DNA from: Dyadobacter alkalitolerans DSM 23607
GTDB taxonomy: Bacteria; Bacteroidota; Bacteroidia; Cytophagales; Spirosomataceae
DNA: 64,000 nucleotides
Reading direction: 5' to 3'
Assembly: GCF_000428845.1 (NCBI RefSeq)
Contig: NZ_AUAS01000004.1
Location: 485,511-549,510, forward strand
Part shown: positions 29,087 to 38,038 of the stretch, piece after piece
Layout of the letters: each line of letters starts with the position of its first letter
Numbering within the stretch: position 1 is the first letter of the stretch
Notes under the pieces: generated by a model
What the model saw: only the letters and a program-made list of their open reading frames with translations
Told to the model about the DNA's origin: nothing
Databases searched by the model: none
Program-made: the position numbers and the translations under genes

Positions 29087-31030
29087 ATGCTGGATTTCAA
29101 ACGAGATATTGCTCCTTACCTGGTTAAGCACGGTCAAGACAAGCCGGATGCTAAGCTGCTGCACCCTTTCTACGAAGAATCGGTGAAGCATAGCAAGCTC
29201 GTTGAAAGCGTTTTCAGTGATGAGTGTCCGGATTTTCTGAAAGTAGAAAGACCGAAGGAGAAGGAAAAGCCCAGCCATACCAAGTTCCGAGCCGCAATCT
29301 ATAAGGCGATTACAAAACCTTTCCGTCGCAGGCTGATCAGGACCATCTCGGCCATCCGTAATGCTGATGATTTTACCATCGAATTTCCGGCCGTCGATGC
29401 TGCAATTCCTTTTGAAGACACGCTGAGCTACTACACCTCCGAAGCCTTTGGTGCATGGAAATCGCTTGAACAGTGGTTTTGGGAACAGGGAATTCAGCAT
29501 TTCATTGATGATCCGAATGCATGCGCTGTCTTGCTTCCTCAAATCCCGGAAGATCCTACCAAATACCGTGAGGTTGTTCCCATCTGGGCGCTATCCGGTC
29601 AAGTATGGTATTACGGCGAAGGTCAGAAAGCTGTCATTTGTTCTCAGAAGAAAAATGAGATCACTATCAATGGCAAGAAAGAAAAGTCGGGTTTAATTCT
29701 GTATTTCTTTGATCAGGAAAGCTATTGCATTGCAAAACAAGTTTCAGTCAGTGGCGCAAAAACAGAATGGGATATTCTTGGAATGAGCGCTCAGCAGGAC
29801 GAAGCTGGTAAGTTTGTCGGATTTGGAGAAGCGTTCCCGCTTCACTATTTCCGCACAATGCCCGTGTTCAAGATCGGATCACTGATTAAGAAAACCAGTG
29901 AAGACGGCATTCACAAACTGTTTGAGTCCTATGTGTCTGATGCGATCCCGGCTCTGAAATCAGTCTTGCAAAGGGCGTCTGATATCGACATCGAAGCGCT
30001 GCTCCACACAGGATCCTTGGAGTGGCAGTATGTCACCAAGCAATGCAAAGCATGTGGCGGCGATGGCCAGGTTAAAAGCTTCGTCGAGGGTACCAATGGT
30101 CGCAGGAAAAACACCACGGTGAAATGCACAAAGTGCAGCGGCGCAGGATATGAAATCTACGATTCGGCCCTTGAAAAGATACTGATCAGCGCGCCTACGC
30201 AGACGAGTTTCGGCGACGATGATGCTAAGCCAATGCACTTGCCAACACCACCGGCCGGCATGATTGAAAGGTCGCCTAATGCTATTGTTCAGTTCCGGGA
30301 GGAATACAAGCGCAACATGGTTGAGGCATATCAGGCCATCGGTTTAGGGCACATTGCTGATCAAGTCTTCATGGCCACATCCGGAACTTCCAAGCGTTAC
30401 GACCGTCACGAAGGCGAGCAGATGATCACTGATGCTTCCCGTCATTTGATTGAGCGCGTTTTACAGCCGGTATATGCCGGAACTGATGCGATCCGTTACG
30501 GGCCCGTTGGAAAGGCTGGTGATCAGGTGCCGATCATTGTCAGCCCGAAAAGGTTTGATATCAGCTCAATTGACATGACGCGCGAAGAGCTCAATGACGC
30601 CATGACTAACAATTACTCGGAGGAATTGAAGGATGCGCTGCAAGTGAAGTATCTGGATCAGACAGTCGGCAAGGATTCAATCGAATACAAGACTTTCCGG
30701 GTTAAGATGCGGCTGGATCCACACCGAAACAAAAATGATGAAACCAAGTCATTTCTGCTCTCACAAGCATATCTGACTATGAACAGGGAATCGGAAGAAT
30801 TCAACAGAACAATTGAACAGCTTCAATTCTCCATCAACTTCGAGACGGTGCTTCGGGATGTGATCCTGAAAAACGATGCTTTTTTTGAAATGGCAGTAAA
30901 TGAGCAGTATGAACTATTGCTCGCGGAAAACAAACTGTATTTCTCCGTTCGTCCGGCAGGTCAACCAATTGAAATGAGCACGCTGGCGCCGCTGGTAAAT
31001 GCCAAGGATATCAACCAGATGAATGAATAA
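29087..31030 (+). CDS. Portal protein with inserted zinc-finger motif
   Basis: This 647-residue protein is the likely portal, the dodecameric ring through which DNA enters the head. It is followed by a MuF-like minor head protein, scaffold and capsid, the usual portal neighbourhood, and has portal-like helical segments (AYQAIGLGHIADQVF; SRHLIERVLQPVYAG). Unusually it carries two DnaJ-like CxxCxGxG motifs, CKACGGDG at 320-327 and CTKCSGAG at 347-354, enough to bind one zinc ion. The portal assignment rests mainly on context and size. Confidence 0.7.
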   Translation: MLDFKRDIAPYLVKHGQDKPDAKLLHPFYEESVKHSKLVESVFSDECPDFLKVERPKEKEKPSHTKFRAAIYKAITKPFRRRLIRTISAIRNADDFTIEFPAVDAAIPFEDTLSYYTSEAFGAWKSLEQWFWEQGIQHFIDDPNACAVLLPQIPEDPTKYREVVPIWALSGQVWYYGEGQKAVICSQKKNEITINGKKEKSGLILYFFDQESYCIAKQVSVSGAKTEWDILGMSAQQDEAGKFVGFGEAFPLHYFRTMPVFKIGSLIKKTSEDGIHKLFESYVSDAIPALKSVLQRASDIDIEALLHTGSLEWQYVTKQCKACGGDGQVKSFVEGTNGRRKNTTVKCTKCSGAGYEIYDSALEKILISAPTQTSFGDDDAKPMHLPTPPAGMIERSPNAIVQFREEYKRNMVEAYQAIGLGHIADQVFMATSGTSKRYDRHEGEQMITDASRHLIERVLQPVYAGTDAIRYGPVGKAGDQVPIIVSPKRFDISSIDMTREELNDAMTNNYSEELKDALQVKYLDQTVGKDSIEYKTFRVKMRLDPHRNKNDETKSFLLSQAYLTMNRESEEFNRTIEQLQFSINFETVLRDVILKNDAFFEMAVNEQYELLLAENKLYFSVRPAGQPIEMSTLAPLVNAKDINQMNE

Positions 31031-31032
31031 CC

Positions 31033-31854
31033 ATGGAAGAACTGGAATTCCTTGAACAAGCGGAAGTAAAGCAGGAAAAGCTCCTGAACGGTTTCATGGT
31101 AAACATGAAGAAGGTCGCCCGCGCATTTCTTGACGCAATGATCGATCTCATGGATGATCTTGAAATGAGCCGGGAGAGCAAAATGAACGACTGGAAGACT
31201 GTCACTCGCTACCGGCTTTACCTGCGGTCGCACCTGGCTTCTGCTGGTTATGATGCGGCGGTGACTGAGCTGCTGACCGGAATGAAAGATGTGATCATCT
31301 CCATTGAAAGTTATTACGAGCCTTACGGTGTAAGCAAGTACTCGACTTTCTTTCACCAGGCTGGACAGGAAGCGCTTGATCGGGTCAGGAAGCAGCTGGT
31401 TGACGTGATACCCGAAACAGCATTTATTGAGCCGGTAAGCCAGGCCTTGGAAAATGCAGTAATGCGCGGTCAAAGTCTGGCTGATCTTAGAAAGCAGGTA
31501 AAGGAAGTGGTGCATACCAGTGAGCTGCCAGCCAACTATGTTTTTAACCAGGCGAAGCAAAGCTTATGGATGTTTCACCGGAATTACTCAACCTCGATCG
31601 GCACAATGCTTGACCTTGCCCATTACTACTATGATGGCGTTGCCGTGGCTCACAGCCGAACTTGGTGCATCAAGAAAAAAGGTAAGGCTTTCACCAAAAA
31701 GGAAATTGAAAGCTGGGCAGATGAAGAATGGCAAGGGAAGATTCCAGGCACGACCAAAGAATCTATTTTTTGGCTTTGCGGCGGGTACAACTGCATAGAT
31801 GTGCTTCGCCCAATTACGAAAGAATTGTATAACCGTTTAAACCAAAACAATTGA
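31033..31854 (+). CDS. MuF-like minor head protein
   Basis: The 273-residue protein ends with the pattern of SPP1 gp7 / MuF head-morphogenesis domains: HSRTWC, a basic KKKGKAFTKKEI, then IPGTTKESIFWLCGGYNC. It lies two bases after the portal gene, where such proteins are found. These proteins are minor head components that help assembly or DNA ejection. Confidence 0.75.
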   Translation: MEELEFLEQAEVKQEKLLNGFMVNMKKVARAFLDAMIDLMDDLEMSRESKMNDWKTVTRYRLYLRSHLASAGYDAAVTELLTGMKDVIISIESYYEPYGVSKYSTFFHQAGQEALDRVRKQLVDVIPETAFIEPVSQALENAVMRGQSLADLRKQVKEVVHTSELPANYVFNQAKQSLWMFHRNYSTSIGTMLDLAHYYYDGVAVAHSRTWCIKKKGKAFTKKEIESWADEEWQGKIPGTTKESIFWLCGGYNCIDVLRPITKELYNRLNQNN

Positions 31855-31856
31855 TT

Positions 31857-32423
31857 ATGAAAAAGTGCATTGCTTTGATAATGACGCTCGGCCTGTTGAT
31901 CGGCCTTGAAGCAAACGCCCAAAACTGGCGCATTTACCATACTTCCGCTGATCAGGTCAGAGTTGACAGCGCAAACGGCGGTTTGCATCGCATCACACCC
32001 GCAAAGGATCTGAAAATTGCCCAAAGAGGTAGCAAGATCGGTTTCACGTTTGCAGGTTTCGGGCTGACACTTTCACCGGACCAGGTACGCAAAGCTGAGA
32101 ATACAGCATATGGCGCCACGGTAACGGATGTCATTACGGCTTTCCTCTCCGGTGGTGACGCGGTCACGGATCAGGTGATCATTAACAGCACGACAACCGG
32201 AACGTTGGCGGCGAGTACATTCTCCTACATCGAGATTGCCAATGATCACGCATCCGCGGCGAGCTCCATTGTTGTAAGCGGTCAGACGGTTTCAATCCCA
32301 GCGGGTAAGTCGGTAATCTTTCAGGCATTGAGAAGTCCAAAAACAGGACGGTACAAACCCATTCCGGCCATCGCTTACACTGCAACTGGATCCACGTTAA
32401 GGATTTACACAGTCAAAGAGTAA
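31857..32423 (+). CDS. Secreted-looking virion-module protein
   Basis: The 188-residue product begins MKKCIALIMTLGLL and has a signal peptide ending NAQ. ATG 31857 is preferred over a TTG six bases upstream. The mature part is small and beta-rich. It sits between the minor head protein and the scaffold genes, where head decoration genes are found, but an exported head protein is unexpected. The function is unknown. Confidence 0.6.
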   Translation: MKKCIALIMTLGLLIGLEANAQNWRIYHTSADQVRVDSANGGLHRITPAKDLKIAQRGSKIGFTFAGFGLTLSPDQVRKAENTAYGATVTDVITAFLSGGDAVTDQVIINSTTTGTLAASTFSYIEIANDHASAASSIVVSGQTVSIPAGKSVIFQALRSPKTGRYKPIPAIAYTATGSTLRIYTVKE

Positions 32424-32426
32424 TTC

Positions 32427-32446
32427 ACTCGTACCACGCTACGAGT
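32427..32446 (+). other. Intercistronic hairpin
   Basis: A perfect 7-bp stem ACTCGTA / TACGAGT has a 6-base loop. It is followed by AAAGTTTAAA and, nearer the next start, AAACACACG. It has the same layout as other gaps in this operon. Confidence 0.6.
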
Positions 32447-32483
32447 AAAGTTTAAATCAGTTTTCCATTCAAACACACGAGCT

Positions 32484-32951
32484 ATGACTCAGGAAGAAAA
32501 AGCAGCAGCCGACAAAGCCGCTGCGGACAAGGCGAAAGCCGACCAAGAAGCAGCTGAAAAAGCACTAGCGGATAAAGATGCCGCTGAAAAATCTGCTGCT
32601 GAAAAAGCAAAAGCGGATAAGGTAAAAGCCGACAAAGAAGCCGCCGATAAGGCAAAAGCGGATCAGGAAGCAGCTGACAAAGCCGCTGCGGAAAAGGCGA
32701 AAGCTTCTAAGAAGAAGAAAACGCTCGATGATCTGAAATCCTCGGACGATGTGGTGATCGAATTCAAAAATCCGGTTCACGTGGAAGAAGATGGCGAAAG
32801 CTCGGTAAAGAAGGAGAAGATCATTCAACACGTGAAATATGCTTTCTGGCAGGGCCTCAAAAAGGACGACAAAGGAAATCCGGCATATTCTACACTGAGA
32901 GGCGCCAAGCTGATCGGATATGTGGAAGATGATGAAGTAATCAAATTTTAA
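32484..32951 (+). CDS. Ala/Lys-rich coiled-coil phage protein
   Basis: Residues 1-78 are an almost pure Ala-Lys-Asp-Glu repeat (units like DKAKADQEAAE), a predicted long charged helix. Residues 79-155 form a small globular domain (DVVIEFKNPVHVEEDG). The fusion of a helical stalk to a small domain before scaffold and capsid suggests a head-fibre or assembly factor (inference). Confidence 0.65.
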   Translation: MTQEEKAAADKAAADKAKADQEAAEKALADKDAAEKSAAEKAKADKVKADKEAADKAKADQEAADKAAAEKAKASKKKKTLDDLKSSDDVVIEFKNPVHVEEDGESSVKKEKIIQHVKYAFWQGLKKDDKGNPAYSTLRGAKLIGYVEDDEVIKF

Positions 32952-33009
32952 GTAACAGTTTATTCGCCTGCGGGCAAACACTATTAACGGGTTGCGACCC
33001 AAAACACAC

Positions 33010-33831
33010 ATGGCAAAATTAGCGGATAATCTGACATCACTACTGGCTGCGGCCGGCGTGAAATTAACTGATGAGCAAAAAGCCGTATTGGCTGAATTGC
33101 CACAGGATGAAGTATCTGCACCAGTTCAAAGTTTCTTTGATACGGTAGCAAACCAGGCCACAAGCGAATTTGCGAATCTCGCTAAAAAGGCTGGAAATCT
33201 GGACAAGTTCGATGATGGACTTGCTTCCTGGGCTGACATCTTAGGTGATGATATCAAAACCATCGCAAAAGAGAAAGGCCCGCAAAAGCTTGAAAAGATC
33301 AAGGCTCAAATAGCTGCCAAGATCGAAGCGGCCAAAACTGCTGCGGCAGGTGGATCCGGCGACCTTGACAAGCTCAGAACTGAGATCACCGCTCTTCAAA
33401 CAAAGCTGCAAACTGCTGAGGTGGAAACGCAAGCCGCGCTTGATAAGCAAAAAGGCGAATACGAAGGCAAAATCTTTAACTCTTCAATGCTCACGAAGCT
33501 ACAAGCCAGAAAAGATATTGTCGAAGCATACGCCAATCAAGACGCATTGTCAATGCTCGTTCTGCCGAAAGTATTGGCGCACATTGAAGGTAAAGGGCTC
33601 AAAGTTAATCCCGACAAGTTGGATGTTGTCAGAACTGATACCGGAACCCCTTACATGAAAGGCGCGAAAGCTGTAACGCTTGACGAATTATTTGACGAGG
33701 CGCTGTCTGAAAATAAGTTCAGGCAAAACGCCGGACCGAATCCGCCGAAGACAACCGTCGAGCTTGACGGAAACAATGCTCCGAAGGTGACAAAAACAAG
33801 CTTACTGCGTCCGGAAGTAAGCGAATCGTAA
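33010..33831 (+). CDS. Scaffold protein
   Basis: This 273-residue acidic helical protein lies just before the capsid gene. It has a central coiled coil (about 115-155, LRTEITALQTKLQTAEVE), a short globular part and a C-terminal tail. Size, composition and position match gp20-like phage scaffolds. ATG 33010 is preferred over the TTG at 32992; a small hairpin GGGT/ACCC (32989-33000) precedes it. Confidence 0.7.
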   Translation: MAKLADNLTSLLAAAGVKLTDEQKAVLAELPQDEVSAPVQSFFDTVANQATSEFANLAKKAGNLDKFDDGLASWADILGDDIKTIAKEKGPQKLEKIKAQIAAKIEAAKTAAAGGSGDLDKLRTEITALQTKLQTAEVETQAALDKQKGEYEGKIFNSSMLTKLQARKDIVEAYANQDALSMLVLPKVLAHIEGKGLKVNPDKLDVVRTDTGTPYMKGAKAVTLDELFDEALSENKFRQNAGPNPPKTTVELDGNNAPKVTKTSLLRPEVSES

Positions 33832-33851
33832 AATTCTAAACGACTTTTGAA

Positions 33852-35066
33852 ATGCCTAATAATGTAAACCTTGGGATTGCCAGAACCGTGCAAGCGGCTT
33901 TGATGCATACTGCGAATAACGGCTTGAAGTTCAATCGCTACGGCGCTGCTCAGGCTATGCTTTCTCCTGCCGTTCAGGAGGTAAGAACTCAGATTAGCCC
34001 TTACGGTCCGACAGATAGCACTTCTGTCATCTGGGGGTCTACGCCTGGCCGTGACATCCTTGTGCCAAAGGTACAGGTGAACACGTATCCAGCCAGGGTG
34101 GTAACGGGGTACGATGAAAGAACCCGTGATCTGAACGGAGAGGACTTCTCCGATCCATTGACCATTGACGTGGTTTATGATTTCTACAAAGAGATCAAGG
34201 TTAACCGCTCATTGGCTCGAGAATTGTTCGAACCGAAAGCGTTGGAGTATATGAGCAACTACGTGGCTGGCAAAATGTCTGACACGTTGGATCCTAAATA
34301 CAAAGTGTTCGTGGATCGCCTGGCGCTGCAAATTATTCAGGATTTCGATTCTGGTGTGGCAAATCCTTTCGCGACATACGTGTTGACTTCACTGATCGCG
34401 CGTATCGGCAAGAATGCAGCTTACCCAACGGCTAACACGCCGACAGCGGCCGCTCCTTTGATCGATGTTCCGACCTTCAATGCTGACAGAACTTTGAAAG
34501 CAGAATTTTGGGATTTCATCAATGAAACCAAAATCGCCAACAAGATCACTGGCAGATTGATCATGATAGGTGGAACGCTTGCTTTACGTGCAATGCGTCG
34601 TGAAGGTGTTTTGGCAATCAATGATGCGGGTTATGACTGGGCTACTATGTTCGGACGCACGCCGGTGGATTTCTACTACGACGAGCTGATCGATACGATC
34701 TATGGCGCTGGCCGGATCCTTTTGATCGATTCAGGAGCAGCTGCCGCAGAGACATTCTGCTATGCTGACTTTGCGGATAAGTTTGGTGATCCTACCAACA
34801 GCGATGATACTGCCGATGCGAAAGGCAAAATCATGTTCCTGAATCTTCCGGAAGATGAGTCGATCTTGAACAACGTTGCGAGCTCTTTCATTCGGGATGT
34901 AGATGTTCGTGTCACTCGCAAGCGCGATGCCAATGATTTCGCGGTAACAACTGCTACCGTGGCTCTTCCTGCTGGTCTTTACATCCGTCCCAATGGATGG
35001 TTCACTGAGGACGTAACCAACGTACTTCATGGAGTTTCCGGTATTTTCGCCGCGAAACTGATATAA
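33852..35066 (+). CDS. Major capsid protein
   Basis: The 404-residue product follows the scaffold gene and precedes a strong hairpin, the usual place for the capsid gene. It has an N-arm-like start, a long alpha-rich part (KVNRSLARELFEPKAL) and beta segments near the C-terminus (DVDVRVTRKRDANDF). No separate decoration or protease gene is recognisable beside it. The assignment is from order and size more than from motif. Confidence 0.75.
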   Translation: MPNNVNLGIARTVQAALMHTANNGLKFNRYGAAQAMLSPAVQEVRTQISPYGPTDSTSVIWGSTPGRDILVPKVQVNTYPARVVTGYDERTRDLNGEDFSDPLTIDVVYDFYKEIKVNRSLARELFEPKALEYMSNYVAGKMSDTLDPKYKVFVDRLALQIIQDFDSGVANPFATYVLTSLIARIGKNAAYPTANTPTAAAPLIDVPTFNADRTLKAEFWDFINETKIANKITGRLIMIGGTLALRAMRREGVLAINDAGYDWATMFGRTPVDFYYDELIDTIYGAGRILLIDSGAAAAETFCYADFADKFGDPTNSDDTADAKGKIMFLNLPEDESILNNVASSFIRDVDVRVTRKRDANDFAVTTATVALPAGLYIRPNGWFTEDVTNVLHGVSGIFAAKLI

Positions 35067-35073
35067 TCATCTG

Positions 35074-35099
35074 ACAGAGGGACATCGATGTCCCTCTGT
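35074..35099 (+). terminator. Perfect 26-bp palindrome after the capsid gene
   Basis: ACAGAGGGACATC is followed directly by its complement, then TTCTTTCCC. It probably ends or weakens transcription after the capsid gene. The next gene starts 16 bases later after CCACACACA. Confidence 0.7.
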
Positions 35100-35114
35100 T
35101 CTTTCCCACACACA

Positions 35115-37466
35115 ATGAGATATTTCTTGTTAATGCTGTTCAGCTTACTTCAACTGACAGCCACCTCTCAAAGTAAGGTAACCGGAACATTCCAGGTTGA
35201 CCTATCCGGATACTACACTAAGGCGCAGGTTGACAGCATCATTAAGTTGTCGGGGGGAGTGATCCCCAAGCCGCCTGTTACGCTGAAGCCTTGCCGTGTT
35301 TCTCCTGTCATTACGCGTCTGATTTTATTCACTAATAAGGGGGCTCAACTTCAATTCCACGGCGAGGGCGTAGAGTCAATACAGTATGAAGTTTGGCCTG
35401 TGCTGAGCGGTACACCCGTGCTCGTTGATTCTGTTAGTCCAACGTCCAATATAATTGATCTTGATTTTAAAAAATCAGTTTTACCAAACGGGACTTACAT
35501 GCTGATTATTAAAGGAAAATCCTGCCTGAGCGACAAGCCTTCTGAGATTCAATTCCAGATCAAGTCCGATCAAGGCGGCGGCACTACAACGCCTCCCGTC
35601 ATAGACAAGCCCGATCAGCCGGTACCGGTAAACGGAACACTGAACAGGCTTAAAACGATGACCGAAGGAATGGATGAGCACATGAAGCTCGCTGTTCGTG
35701 ACTCTGCCGACGTTCGTATTTTCACCGACATCGCCCCGGATAGGATCAGCCCTACACATAGCTACCGATATTTGGTAAACGGCGAAATTATCACTCAAAA
35801 AAACCGGCTCACCAATTACATTGTGTCCGGGAATAATCCGATCCGCGTTGTCAAATTCAAACTCAAAGACGGCATTCCTAGCATCAATCAATGGGGAACT
35901 CAGGAGTCCGATTATCAAGGCGGCGGTTACTATCAGCGAGACGCGGGCGAGCTTTTTTCCTTTAACACAAGTTTTGCATTCAATACGTTCGTGGCTCCGG
36001 GGCAGAGCGACAGTAAAGGTTTTTTGAATCCGATCCTCTGGAACTACAACCCGGACGGGAGGCAGATTTCTTGGCCTGAGATTGCACCAGATATGAAGCT
36101 GCCTGCCGGAAAACTCTGGATTGATAATTGGGATGGCTACACTCCTGAGCTGATCCTCTCGAAGGGCGTGACTCATCTGCCTCACCACTGGTTGCCTTGG
36201 AATGAAGCGGATGGAAACAGGCAGGCAAATGCACTTAAACAGGCAGGAAAGACCTACAATAACGTTCCGAGAAATGAGGTTATATTCAAGCTATCAAAAC
36301 TCCCGCCTGTTGTCAGGCCGGACGGGACGGTAATAACGGATGACTACACAGGCGACGGCGGGACTAACAAATTCTGGTGGCCTAACGGCGGCTTCGACAA
36401 AGAAACGGCGATTAGAAAAGCTGACGAGGCAGATATCTCAGATGCAATTTGGATTGGCGAGACCATGGAAAACGAATCCTGGACGCCTGATTATTGGGAC
36501 ATGCATCGTCATTTCTACAAGCGGCTTCGTGAGCGTTACGAGGATCGTTTTGGCAAGCGCGGAATCCCTTATGAGATTGTCCACAACTATTACTATTTAT
36601 GGCCTGAGCCGATTTCTCTTTCAAGAAAACGCCCGGCGAGTTACTTCCGCGATCTGTTAAAAAGAAATCCTGAGAATCTTCCATCAACTCCGTACAGTCC
36701 GGGCGGCACCCTTGCCAGCACCACGATGGTTACAGAGGGAATTTATCTTGGCGCTCCCGACATTCAGATTGGACTTATCTACGAAACGATCTTCCGATTT
36801 CACATCAACAAAATTCTTGGACTCCGTAGCGGCGTTTTCCTGACGGGAAAGCATGAGTACAGGCCGAACAATAAATATAAGTATGTGTACCCAGAAGGGG
36901 AATTTTACACAGACGCCAAAGTTCCCCTCGATCCTAATGTGCACATCGCGGCTGGCTTTATCGGTCAGGTTTACGGCAACCTGGTTCACGAATGGGGCGC
37001 TCCCGGAAAAAAGAGTCACAAAAAGTTCAGCCACGAATGGGCGAAGGGACTGTGGTTTCCAAACGGATCACCATTTCCGCAAGAGGGGTTTCCGTACTAC
37101 TCCTACACGAACGATTATTACGCAGGGTTCGACGGAGGGGCAGACCTGACATACTTTTCTCAAAAGCTGTATAATGAGACATTTGGCCAGACAGATCGAG
37201 GTCAAACAGAATACCTTTCTTTCAGGATCGACGGCACAAATTGGATTGTGCCCGACCAGGCTTACGGTCAAGAAATAGTTTCTGCTTACGATCAAAAAAG
37301 AGGATTTGTCTACTCCCAACGCAAGGATGGGAAGATAGCCTGGTTCTATCTGAATTCCTACGCGGACAATAACTGGCACAAACTTGAAGTGCGGTTTCCG
37401 AACGGACAAACCAAGACTTTTAAAGTGTCAGGCAACGCCATTCATGCCAGGCTAGATATCGAATGA
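35115..37466 (+). CDS. Large secreted protein with fibre motif and possible hydrolase domain
   Basis: The 783-residue product (ATG 35115) has a signal peptide (MRYFLLMLFSLLQLTATSQ). Next comes the motif LSGYYTKAQVDSII, which is frequent in phage tail fibres, an Ig-like part (about 65-160) and a large domain (about 180-760). Within this, WIGETMENESWTPDYWDMH and the barrel-like alternation suggest a glycoside-hydrolase TIM barrel with a possible catalytic Glu, but no family was identified. It stands between capsid and lysis genes. It may be a second receptor-binding or depolymerising protein, or a secreted conversion factor. Confidence 0.6.
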   Translation: MRYFLLMLFSLLQLTATSQSKVTGTFQVDLSGYYTKAQVDSIIKLSGGVIPKPPVTLKPCRVSPVITRLILFTNKGAQLQFHGEGVESIQYEVWPVLSGTPVLVDSVSPTSNIIDLDFKKSVLPNGTYMLIIKGKSCLSDKPSEIQFQIKSDQGGGTTTPPVIDKPDQPVPVNGTLNRLKTMTEGMDEHMKLAVRDSADVRIFTDIAPDRISPTHSYRYLVNGEIITQKNRLTNYIVSGNNPIRVVKFKLKDGIPSINQWGTQESDYQGGGYYQRDAGELFSFNTSFAFNTFVAPGQSDSKGFLNPILWNYNPDGRQISWPEIAPDMKLPAGKLWIDNWDGYTPELILSKGVTHLPHHWLPWNEADGNRQANALKQAGKTYNNVPRNEVIFKLSKLPPVVRPDGTVITDDYTGDGGTNKFWWPNGGFDKETAIRKADEADISDAIWIGETMENESWTPDYWDMHRHFYKRLRERYEDRFGKRGIPYEIVHNYYYLWPEPISLSRKRPASYFRDLLKRNPENLPSTPYSPGGTLASTTMVTEGIYLGAPDIQIGLIYETIFRFHINKILGLRSGVFLTGKHEYRPNNKYKYVYPEGEFYTDAKVPLDPNVHIAAGFIGQVYGNLVHEWGAPGKKSHKKFSHEWAKGLWFPNGSPFPQEGFPYYSYTNDYYAGFDGGADLTYFSQKLYNETFGQTDRGQTEYLSFRIDGTNWIVPDQAYGQEIVSAYDQKRGFVYSQRKDGKIAWFYLNSYADNNWHKLEVRFPNGQTKTFKVSGNAIHARLDIE

Positions 37467-37768
37467 AAAAGCACATCCATTTGGCGGTACTCGTTTTCGC
37501 CATCATTGTTCTGATACTCGGTGCCATTTGGTTGACGAAGACTTATAACCACAAGACCGTTGAAACGCACTCCTGGGTTATTGACAGCCTCGCTTACTAC
37601 AAAGGGCTGGTAAAGAAAGATTCTGCTACCACCGATCAATATCATCAGCAGTATGAAGACAGCTACACTCATTATCTCAATCCTGATTCTGCTGGCCGGG
37701 AAAGGTTACGCGCAATCTTATGGAAGCGAGCTCTCGGCGTTGACAGCCTATCAGGAACAACTCCTTGA
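37463..37768 (+). CDS. Membrane-anchored lysis-cassette protein, spanin-like
   Basis: The 101-residue product has one N-terminal membrane segment (about 7-25) followed by a polar helical part. This topology fits an inner-membrane spanin (Rz type) that bridges the periplasm at lysis. It is coupled to the preceding gene (ATGA at 37463) and overlaps the following gene by 116 bases in another frame, as Rz/Rz1 pairs do. Family similarity to Rz was not established. Confidence 0.55.
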   Translation: MKKHIHLAVLVFAIIVLILGAIWLTKTYNHKTVETHSWVIDSLAYYKGLVKKDSATTDQYHQQYEDSYTHYLNPDSAGRERLRAILWKRALGVDSLSGTTP

Positions 37769-38027
37769 TAGCGCCTACAAATACGAACTGCTCAAACCTA
37801 CATTTTTTAACCTTAGAACCGCTTATGAGTCCAGGGGAAAGGAAATCGACGACCTCCGAAATGCCTTGCGTTTGTCTGAAATGCAAACTGCACTGCAAAA
37901 ACAAAGCTTTGAAGCCACTATCAGTGAAGAAAGGAAGAATGCAAGAAAGGGATATTGGAAAGGGTTCAAGCATGGATTCGGCTCAGGGTTCCCTACTGGG
38001 TTTTTAACCGGGCTTTCAGTCCATTAA
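37653..38027 (+). CDS. Exported coiled-coil protein of the lysis cassette
   Basis: The 124-residue product has a signal peptide ending GYAQ, a coiled-coil middle (RLSEMQTALQKQSFEA) and a glycine-rich hydrophobic end (GFKHGFGSGFPTGFLTG). It starts inside the preceding spanin-like gene in the +1 frame. It lacks a lipobox cysteine, so it is not a classical Rz1 outer-membrane lipoprotein; the C-terminal hydrophobic part might be the membrane-active end instead. Confidence 0.6.
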   Translation: MKTATLIISILILLAGKGYAQSYGSELSALTAYQEQLLDSAYKYELLKPTFFNLRTAYESRGKEIDDLRNALRLSEMQTALQKQSFEATISEERKNARKGYWKGFKHGFGSGFPTGFLTGLSVH

Positions 38028-38038
38028 TCTTCAAACAA

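Noticed and set aside
32565..33011. Leftward frame opposite the Ala/Lys-rich gene
   Set aside because: It is low-complexity Phe/Ile/Arg, the direct shadow of the repeat on the plus strand, and runs against the late operon.
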